From positions 1 through 11,372 of the forward strand of contig JACCXP010000142.1 in the NCBI GenBank assembly GCA_013696905.1: 11,372 nucleotides of DNA, given 5' to 3'. The translations under genes were made by a program, and so were the position numbers. This stretch comes from Thermoleophilaceae bacterium (GTDB lineage Bacteria; Actinomycetota; Thermoleophilia; Solirubrobacterales; Thermoleophilaceae). Each line of letters starts with the position of its first letter. Within the stretch, counting starts at the first letter, position 1. Positions 6,383 through 11,372 of the stretch are shown here, piece by piece. A model generated the notes under the pieces. The model searched no databases. It was given only the letters and a program-made list of their open reading frames with translations, and was not told where the DNA came from.

Positions 6383-7768
6383 TCAGCGCGCGCGGAAGAA
6401 GCCTGCCTCGGCCTCGCCGAGCGGCGTCGCCGGCGGATCGCCGAAGAGCCACTCGCGACCGATCCGGTGCCAGTTGGCGGTGGCCCCAAGCGCTCCGAGC
6501 ACCCCGAGGGTCATCGCCTCCATGCGGCGCCCGAGCATCGCGTCGGGTGGCAGCGTCTCGCGCTTGGTCTGGTCCCAGAAGCGCGAGCGGGGGTCGCCCA
6601 TGTCGATCATCACCTGACCCACGTACTCGGCGTCGATCGTGAACTGACGGTCCTCGCGGTACCAGCCCGTCACGGACTCGAACTGCTCGAGCACGCCCTC
6701 GGGCGTGAGCAGAGGGTCGTCTCGGTCGAAGAAGCCGAGCGCGGAGAGTCCGGCGTGGAGGCCCGCGGCGTCGCCTTCCAGCCCGCGGCGGATGACCTCG
6801 GTCTCGCCCTCGACCTGCGCGCGCGGGACCCGCTTCGTCATCCCGAAGTCGAGGAAGGCGACGCGGCCGTCCTCAAGCAGCAGGAAGTTGCCCGGATGCG
6901 GGTCTCCGGAGAAGTGGCGCGTGCGGTAGAGCGAGCCCATGAAGAAGCGATAGACGATCTCGCCGAAGCGGTCGCGCTCGCTCTTGGGCAGGCGCTTGAC
7001 CTGCTCGAAGCCCGTGCCCTCGACCCACTCGGTCACGAGCACCCGCTCGCTCGAGAGCCCGCCGACGACGTCGGGGATGACGATGAAGGGGTGACCGCGC
7101 CACGTACGCGCAAATGCCCGCTGGCTCTGCGCCTCGAGCTCGTAGTCGAGCTCCTCCGACAGTCGCTCGCGGATCTCCGTGGCCATCGCCTTGGCGTCCA
7201 TCCCGGGTGCGATGCGCTTGGCGGCGCGCATGATCAGTCCCATGTTCTGGAGGTCCGACCTGACCGCGCGTGCGACGCCCGGGTACTGCACCTTGACTGC
7301 CACCGCGCGACCGTCGTGCAGGCGCGCGCGATAGACCTGCCCGATCGAGGCGGCCGCGACCGCCTCGGGATCGAACTCCGCGAAGGCGCCTTCGACCGAC
7401 TCGTCGAGGTCTTCCTCGATCACCTTGCGCACCTCCGCGAAGGAGACGCGCGGCGCCGCGTCGCGCAGCTCGGCTAGCTTCTCCTGGAAGCGGGCCTGCG
7501 CCTCGCCGGGAAGGATGCCGGTGTCGATGAACGAGGCCACCTGCCCGACCTTCATCGCCGCTCCCTTCATCGAGCCGAGCACCTCGACGATCTGCTCGGC
7601 CGCCTCGATCTGGCGGCGCTCGGCGGCGTCCTTGGCGCCCGTCTCCGTGCGAGCGAGGTTGGCTGCCTTGGTCGCGTAGGCCTTGGCGGCCTGCGTGCCC
7701 ACCAGCCCGCCCATCTTCACCGTGCGCCGGATGCGCCCGGTCGGGATCGAGGAATCGCGCTCAGCCAT
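6383..7768 (-). CDS. ABC1/AarF/UbiB-family atypical kinase-like protein
   Basis: This 461-residue member of the ABC1 (UbiB/ADCK) family has an atypical kinase fold linked to lipid or quinone metabolism and, in bacteria, often of unknown substrate. All signature motifs are seen: KxGQ as MKVGQ (72-76), the Ala-rich loop AAASIGQV (138-145) that replaces a kinase P-loop, Lys159 in VAVKVQ, GDPHPGNF (288-295) with the catalytic-loop Asp/Asn, and metal-binding Asp307 in LDFGM. No C-terminal transmembrane helices are evident, unlike E. coli UbiB, and no ubiquinone genes are nearby. A quinone role is therefore only a family inference; menaquinone would be expected in an actinobacterium. ATG at 7768 is preceded by a -10-like TAGAGT seven bases away. 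It is the first gene of a probable two-gene operon with the DNA glycosylase. Confidence 0.93.
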   Translation of the reverse strand: MAERDSSIPTGRIRRTVKMGGLVGTQAAKAYATKAANLARTETGAKDAAERRQIEAAEQIVEVLGSMKGAAMKVGQVASFIDTGILPGEAQARFQEKLAELRDAAPRVSFAEVRKVIEEDLDESVEGAFAEFDPEAVAAASIGQVYRARLHDGRAVAVKVQYPGVARAVRSDLQNMGLIMRAAKRIAPGMDAKAMATEIRERLSEELDYELEAQSQRAFARTWRGHPFIVIPDVVGGLSSERVLVTEWVEGTGFEQVKRLPKSERDRFGEIVYRFFMGSLYRTRHFSGDPHPGNFLLLEDGRVAFLDFGMTKRVPRAQVEGETEVIRRGLEGDAAGLHAGLSALGFFDRDDPLLTPEGVLEQFESVTGWYREDRQFTIDAEYVGQVMIDMGDPRSRFWDQTKRETLPPDAMLGRRMEAMTLGVLGALGATANWHRIGREWLFGDPPATPLGEAEAGFFRAR

Positions 7769-7775
7769 GACCTCG

Positions 7776-7781
7776 ACTCTA
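7776..7781 (-). promoter_or_regulatory. Predicted -10 of the ABC1 kinase gene
   Basis: Minus-strand TAGAGT ends seven bases before the ATG at 7768, so RNA would start at the A of the ATG. A GAGG follows but is only two bases from the ATG, too close for a normal Shine-Dalgarno. The same hexamer at the same distance precedes the gene at 10487. Confidence 0.4.
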
Positions 7782-7803
7782 CGTACGCCGACCCGCGGGC
7801 GCT

Positions 7804-7809
7804 TATGCT
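7804..7809 (+). promoter_or_regulatory. Predicted -10 of the FAH-family gene
   Basis: TATGCT lies nine bases before the ATG at 7819 in a GC-rich gap. There is no Shine-Dalgarno between them, so a leaderless or nearly leaderless mRNA is predicted. No -35 resembling TTGACA is found 16-18 bp upstream. Confidence 0.45.
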
Positions 7810-7818
7810 TGCCCGCTG

Positions 7819-8664
7819 ATGCGCCTCGTGACCTACGACGTCGGGCACGGACCTCGCGCCGGCGTGCTCACCGGCGAGCGGATCGTGGACGCGTGGGCGC
7901 TGCTCGGCGGGCCGGACGGTCGCGCGCCCACGCTTGGCGCGCTGCTGCGCTCAGGGCGTCTGGGCGAGCTCGAGGGGGTCGAGGAGGGGCCGGGCGTCGC
8001 CGCCGCCGACGCCCGCCTGCTGGCGCCGGTCACAGATCCCGACAAGATCGTCTGCATCGGGCTCAACTACGTCGATCACGCCGAGGAGTCGGGCATCGAC
8101 CTGCCCGAGACTCCCACCTTCTTCCCCAAGTACCGAAACGCCTTGGCCCCGCCGCAGGCCGAGTTGGCGCTGCCGCCGTGGACCCAGCAGGTGGACTACG
8201 AGGCGGAGGTGGCCTTCGTGGTCGGCGAGCGTTGCAAGGACGTGCCGGAGTCAGACGCCCTGTCGAAGGTCGCGGGCTACATGCTGCTGAACGACCTCTC
8301 GGCGCGCGACTACCAGTTCATGACGCCGCAGTGGGCGCCCGGCAAGGTCTTCGACGGCTCGGCGCCCTGCGGTCCCGCGCTCGTGACAGCCGACGAGGCG
8401 GGCGACCCAGCGGCGTTCGGCATCGCGCTCGAGCTGAACGGCGAGACGATGCAGTCGAGCACCACCGCCAACCTCGTGCACTCGGTCGCGGCGCTTGTCG
8501 CCTACCTGACCAAGTTGATGACGCTCGAGCCCGGCGACGTCGTGAGCACCGGCACGCCGGCCGGCGTCGGCATGTCGCGCGACCCTCAGGTGTGGCTCAA
8601 GCCCGGCGACGTCGCGGTGGTCTCCTCGCCGCAGCTGGGGCGGCTCGAGACTCGCCTGACCTAA
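7819..8664 (+). CDS. Fumarylacetoacetate hydrolase-family enzyme
   Basis: This 281-residue cytoplasmic enzyme belongs to the FAH superfamily, which cleaves or isomerises beta-diketo and acylpyruvate acids in aromatic amino acid or homoprotocatechuate degradation. An N-terminal FAH_N-like domain (1-65) precedes the catalytic domain. Visible elements are IVCIGLNYVDHAEE (77-90, with His87), metal-binding Glu128 and Glu130 in DYEAEVAFVVG, Asp159 in LLNDLSARD, the GKVFDGSAPCGP block (175-186), and the closing STGTPAGVG. Members with this layout are annotated variously as 2-hydroxyhepta-2,4-diene-1,7-dioate isomerase, acylpyruvase or oxaloacetate decarboxylase. No pathway neighbours are present here, so the substrate cannot be chosen. 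It is a single gene with its own promoter, divergent from the ABC1 kinase and convergent with the ferredoxin reductase gene 13 bp downstream. Confidence 0.92.
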   Translation: MRLVTYDVGHGPRAGVLTGERIVDAWALLGGPDGRAPTLGALLRSGRLGELEGVEEGPGVAAADARLLAPVTDPDKIVCIGLNYVDHAEESGIDLPETPTFFPKYRNALAPPQAELALPPWTQQVDYEAEVAFVVGERCKDVPESDALSKVAGYMLLNDLSARDYQFMTPQWAPGKVFDGSAPCGPALVTADEAGDPAAFGIALELNGETMQSSTTANLVHSVAALVAYLTKLMTLEPGDVVSTGTPAGVGMSRDPQVWLKPGDVAVVSSPQLGRLETRLT

Positions 8665-8683
8665 TCCCCGGGGTCGCTCAGGC
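8654..8683. terminator. Possible bidirectional terminator hairpin
   Basis: GCCTGA (8654-8659) and TCAGGC (8678-8683) are inverted repeats that span both stop codons of the convergent FAH and ferredoxin reductase genes, with a CCCCGGGG palindrome at 8666-8673 in between. There is no T-tract on either strand, so it would be an imperfect terminator. It may be chance in GC-rich DNA. Confidence 0.3.
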
Positions 8684-9760
8684 CTCGCCCTCGACCGAGC
8701 CGGGCACGCCGGTGTTGGTCGAGTACTTCGGCTGCAGGCGCATGTCCGGCCGGATGTGGTGCACGGCCTGCGCGACGGCGATGGCCGACTCCGCGAACCC
8801 GGTGGCGATCAGCTTGAGCTTGCCGTCGAAGGTCGTGATGTCGCCGGCGGCCCAGACTCCCTCCATCGAGGTCTTCATCAGCGCGTCGACGACGATCGCG
8901 CCCTTCTGGATCTCGAGCGGCCACTCCTTGAGCGGCCCAAGCGCGGTCTTGAAGCCGAGCTGAAGCAGCACTACGTCGCACGAGAGCTCGACCTCGTCTC
9001 CCTCGTCGTCTGCACGCGAGAGCGTGATCCGCTCGATCTGCCCGTTGCCCTCGATGCGCTTGATCTCGTATGGAGTGCGCAGGTCCACCTGACCCGCCGC
9101 GGCCGCGGCGCGCACCTCGGCGACGGTCGCCTCGTGGGCGCGGAACTCCTCGCGGCGGTGCACGAGCGTGATCGTGTCGGCGGTGTCGAGCAGGTTGACG
9201 ACCCAGTCGCAGGCCGAGTCGCCGCCGCCCACGATCACGACCTTCTTGCCCGCGAACGCCGCCTTCTCGCCGACCAGGTAGTGCGCGCCGCGCCCCTCCC
9301 AGGGCGTCATGTCGAAGCCCGGCAGCCGCTTTGGCTCGAATGCGCCGTGGCCGCCGGCGATCACGACCGTGCGCGTAAGCAGGTCGCCGGCGTCGGTCTC
9401 GAGGCGGATGACCTCGCGCTCGGGGTCGGTCGGGTCGGGCTCGTAGGTGACCTTGTGCGCGGTCGTCTCGAGCAGCACCGGCACGTCGAACTGCTCGAGT
9501 GACTGGCGCCTGAGCTGCTCGACCAGGTCCTTGGCGAGCACGCGTGGGTAGCCGGGCACGTCGAAGATCCACTTCTCGGGGTACAGCGTCGTCAGCTGCC
9601 CGCCGATCTCCGGCAGCGAGTCGATGATGCGGGCGGAGGCCTCGCGCATCCCCGCCCAGAAGGCAGTGATCAGACCGACGGGACCGGCGCCGATCACCGT
9701 GATGTCCCTGATCTCGGGGCTTGCCGTGGCGGCGCCCGAGTGGTCTCCGTTCTCGCTCAT
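8678..9760 (-). CDS. Ferredoxin/flavodoxin-NADP+ reductase, thioredoxin-reductase-like (YumC type)
   Basis: This 360-residue flavoprotein exchanges electrons between NADPH and ferredoxin or flavodoxin. The FAD dinucleotide-binding motif GAGPVG is at 24-29, EIGGQLTTLYPEKWIFDVPG at 51-70 is characteristic of this branch, the NADPH motif GGGDSAC is at 178-184, and GVWAAGDIT at 301-309 closes the FAD site. The redox CxxC of true thioredoxin reductases is missing (only Cys184 in the DSACDW segment), which separates the YumC-type reductase from TrxB. The C-terminal STNTG tail resembles the extension that covers the flavin in this family. ATG at 9760 overlaps the hemQ stop as ATGA, with GGGAG just upstream, so translation is coupled to hemQ. 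The frame stays open far upstream, but that part is antisense or out of frame to hemQ and is not coding. Confidence 0.94.
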   Translation of the reverse strand: MSENGDHSGAATASPEIRDITVIGAGPVGLITAFWAGMREASARIIDSLPEIGGQLTTLYPEKWIFDVPGYPRVLAKDLVEQLRRQSLEQFDVPVLLETTAHKVTYEPDPTDPEREVIRLETDAGDLLTRTVVIAGGHGAFEPKRLPGFDMTPWEGRGAHYLVGEKAAFAGKKVVIVGGGDSACDWVVNLLDTADTITLVHRREEFRAHEATVAEVRAAAAAGQVDLRTPYEIKRIEGNGQIERITLSRADDEGDEVELSCDVVLLQLGFKTALGPLKEWPLEIQKGAIVVDALMKTSMEGVWAAGDITTFDGKLKLIATGFAESAIAVAQAVHHIRPDMRLQPKYSTNTGVPGSVEGEA

Positions 9761-10467
9761 GTCTCCCAGGGGGTCGTGGTGGCGAGCGCCAGTGCCTCGC
9801 CGTCGAGCGCGTTCAGGGCGCGCTCCGGAGAGGCCGATATGCAGGTGAAGATGGGAGTCTCCGAGAGGGTGTAGGCGCTCGACTCCGTGCCCCGAAGCTC
9901 CTGCACCAAGTCTAGGAACTCCCCGGGCTCGTCGGCGTCGAAGGAGACGACGAACTCCTGGTCGTCGAGGCCGAAGGAGTAGGCGGTGTTGATGTCGATC
10001 GAGCCGTAGCGGCGCCCGACCTCGATGTGCGAGCGCATGATCCGCATCCGCTCCTCGGGCGGGAGTGCGTACCACTCGCGCTTCTTCCACATCGGGTAGA
10101 CGATCAGGTAGCGGCGCTCGCCACCCGGCCGCGGCTCGAGCGGCGTCGGCTCGTCGGAGTAGACCGAGGGCTTGGTCATCGCGAGGTAGGAGTGCGAGAT
10201 GTCGGCGAAGCGCATCAGGCCGCTCTGGTTGAGCAGCACGTGCAGCTCGTGGATCGCGTCGAGCGAGCGCGACGACGTGCGCACGAGCATGTCGGTGTCC
10301 CCGCGCGTGCCGACCAGCGAGTAGGTGCGCAGGAAGTGCTCGTCGCCGAAGGCGTGCAGCGCCGCCGCCAGCTCGCGCTTGTGCTCGGCCCGCTCGTCTG
10401 CCGTCAGGCGTCGCCAGGCGGAGTCGACCTTGAGGAACGTGAACTTGACGAACGACCGCTTCGGCAT
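9757..10467 (-). CDS. hemQ: HemQ/ChdC, chlorite dismutase-family coproheme decarboxylase
   Basis: This 236-residue protein of the chlorite dismutase superfamily probably catalyses the last step of the coproporphyrin-dependent haem pathway: H2O2-dependent oxidative decarboxylation of Fe-coproporphyrin III to haem b. Two dimeric alpha-beta-barrel halves are recognisable. The catalytic Tyr is expected at Tyr124 in YPMWKKREWY, and the proximal haem ligand at His147 in MRSHIEVGRRY. The C-terminal half carries the FGLDDQEFVVSFD block (165-177). A true chlorite dismutase would need a distal Arg, which I cannot place, so HemQ is the safer call. ATG at 10467 is seven bases from a -10-like TACTCT and has no Shine-Dalgarno, so it is probably leaderless. 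It is first in a two-gene operon with the ferredoxin reductase; no other haem genes are visible. Confidence 0.88.
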   Translation of the reverse strand: MPKRSFVKFTFLKVDSAWRRLTADERAEHKRELAAALHAFGDEHFLRTYSLVGTRGDTDMLVRTSSRSLDAIHELHVLLNQSGLMRFADISHSYLAMTKPSVYSDEPTPLEPRPGGERRYLIVYPMWKKREWYALPPEERMRIMRSHIEVGRRYGSIDINTAYSFGLDDQEFVVSFDADEPGEFLDLVQELRGTESSAYTLSETPIFTCISASPERALNALDGEALALATTTPWET

Positions 10468-10473
10468 GACTCA

Positions 10474-10480
10474 TAGAGTA
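10474..10480. promoter_or_regulatory. Symmetric bidirectional -10 element between hemQ and the phosphatase-like gene
   Basis: The heptamer TAGAGTA reads TAGAGT on the plus strand (10474-10479), seven bases before the ATG at 10487. It reads TACTCT on the minus strand (10480-10475), seven bases before the ATG at 10467. The whole intergenic region is 19 bp. Each hexamer keeps the key T-A-n-n-n-T positions of a -10. Neither has a good -35 at 16-18 bp; TTGACG at 10445-10450 is 23 bp from the plus hexamer. Confidence 0.5.
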
Positions 10481-10486
10481 GGCACG

Positions 10487-11372
10487 ATGCGTGGCCTGGC
10501 CCTCGCCGCGGCTCTGGTCTGGTCGCTCGCGCTGTGGGCGCCGGCTCCCGCGCAGGGCGCCCCACGTGCGCTCGTGGCCTTCCTTCCCTACGAGGAGGAT
10601 CGCGTCGACCGTCCCGGGCTGCCGCTGCTCGACGAGCTCGCTCGCCGCGAGCTCGCCGTCGGCCTCACGAGCCCGACCCTCGGCGGCTACTCGGACCGCC
10701 AGATGGCGCTCGACACGAGCCAGGGCGCGCGCGTCGCGGCCCAGGCCTACGACCGCCCGCTCGAGCTGTTCGACCTCGTCGTCTCGGGCGACGGACGCGG
10801 GCGCATCAGCCGCTTCGAGAGCGTGGCCGAGCGCGCGGAGCGCGCCCCGGGAAACGTCGTCCCGGGCCTCATGGGCGACGCCTTGCTGCGCGCGCGTCGT
10901 CGCGTCGGCTACGCCGGCGTGATCGGCGAGCCGCACTACCAGGCGGTGGTCGCGGCCGATCGGCGTGGCAGGCTGCTTCCGGCCGGGCTATTCGACGAAG
11001 CGACCTTCCCCGAGCGGGCGCTCGGGCTCTGGCCGAAGGTCGACCTGTTGGTCACGCGACTTCCGCGCGACGAGGCCGGCCTGCGCGCACTCGATCGCCT
11101 GCTCGCCGCCCGTCGCCCCGAGGACCTCGTCTACGTAGTCCGCTCGCCGCCGCAGGGGCGCCTGCGCCTGCTCGAGACCGGCGTCGCCGGACTCGGCTCG
11201 CCAGGCGGCCTGATCACCTCCGCGACGACGCGACGGCCCGGGCTCGTGGCGGCGACCGACGTCGCTCCGAGCGTGCTCGGGCGCCTCGGCGTCGGCGTCG
11301 ATCCTGGGATGCAGGGTCGCCCGCTCGAGGCGCGTGCGGGCGAGGGGCCGGCGCAGGCGCGGCGCCTGGCGG
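10487..11372 (+). CDS. Secreted or membrane alkaline-phosphatase-fold-like protein of unknown function, 3'-truncated
   Basis: The frame is open from ATG at 10487 to the window end (295 complete codons, no stop). Residues 1-25 form a signal peptide: one Arg, a hydrophobic Leu/Ala/Trp core and a small-residue cleavage region (APAQGA). The body resembles a Firmicutes/Actinobacteria family of exported proteins with a degenerate alkaline-phosphatase fold. The clearest family marks are the TSATTRRPGLVAATDVAPSV block (244-263), followed by a GMQGRPL segment (274-280) like the closing part of phosphatase or phosphoglycerate-mutase-like domains. Upstream parts include a GYSDRQMALDTSQGARV segment (67-83) and a DLLVTRLPRDE strand (186-196). 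Family members usually go on to several transmembrane helices, which would lie beyond this window. I cannot name a substrate. A full set of metal ligands is not obvious, so it may be non-catalytic. It is divergent from hemQ with a shared -10. Confidence 0.75.
   Translation, partial: MRGLALAAALVWSLALWAPAPAQGAPRALVAFLPYEEDRVDRPGLPLLDELARRELAVGLTSPTLGGYSDRQMALDTSQGARVAAQAYDRPLELFDLVVSGDGRGRISRFESVAERAERAPGNVVPGLMGDALLRARRRVGYAGVIGEPHYQAVVAADRRGRLLPAGLFDEATFPERALGLWPKVDLLVTRLPRDEAGLRALDRLLAARRPEDLVYVVRSPPQGRLRLLETGVAGLGSPGGLITSATTRRPGLVAATDVAPSVLGRLGVGVDPGMQGRPLEARAGEGPAQARRLA

Noticed and set aside
9761..10936. Upstream extension of the ferredoxin reductase frame, suggesting a large fusion protein
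   Set aside because: The extension overlaps hemQ in another frame and the signal-peptide gene antisense. ATG at 9760 with a ribosome site and the ATGA overlap is the natural start.

Overview
The window is very GC-rich and tightly packed. It holds thirteen protein genes, with no RNA gene, insertion sequence, CRISPR array or prophage that I can recognise. The gene styles (HemQ/chlorite-dismutase family, YumC-type ferredoxin reductase, GTG/TTG starts, -10-only leaderless promoters, AGC/GAG/CTC-rich codon use) suggest a deep-branching actinobacterium. Thermoleophilia/Solirubrobacterales is my best guess, made from family resemblance only. No intergenic gap exceeds 75 bp, so no stretch over 300 bases lacks a gene.

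Layout. (1) 1-4074, plus strand: the 3' part of a glycerol-3-phosphate dehydrogenase gene (glpD, cut by the window start), then an 838-residue phosphotransferase fusing a DhaM EIIA-type domain, HPr and a complete Enzyme I. This is a glycerol/dihydroxyacetone catabolism block. (2) 4150-4717, plus strand: a small DksA/TraR-type zinc-finger protein and a 71-residue protein of unknown function. (3) 4714-5750: an iron-sulfur trafficking cluster. bolA and a CGFS monothiol glutaredoxin form a minus-strand operon. It is divergent, across 48 bp, from an A-type Fe-S carrier on the plus strand. (4) 5747-7768, minus strand: an ABC1/UbiB-family atypical kinase followed by an AlkA-like HhH-GPD DNA glycosylase. 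(5) 7819-8664, plus strand: a fumarylacetoacetate hydrolase-family enzyme. (6) 8678-10467, minus strand: hemQ (chlorite dismutase family, coproheme decarboxylase) overlapping by ATGA a YumC-type ferredoxin/flavodoxin-NADP reductase. (7) 10487-end, plus strand: a secreted or membrane alkaline-phosphatase-fold-like protein of unknown function, cut by the window end.

The most noteworthy structure is in the junctions. All three divergent gene pairs have -10-like hexamers 7-11 nt from the start codons and mostly no Shine-Dalgarno, so leaderless transcription is predicted. At 10474-10480 a symmetric heptamer could serve as a single bidirectional -10 for hemQ and the phosphatase-like gene. Two convergent pairs overlap exactly at a CTAG tetramer that gives both genes their TAG stop. 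Functionally the genes are mostly housekeeping and redox/metal related (glycerol oxidation, Fe-S assembly, haem synthesis, ferredoxin reduction). I see no clear undescribed multi-gene system. The best leads are the self-contained DhaM-HPr-EI relay, the reduced DksA-like protein with its small neighbour, and the promoter architecture.
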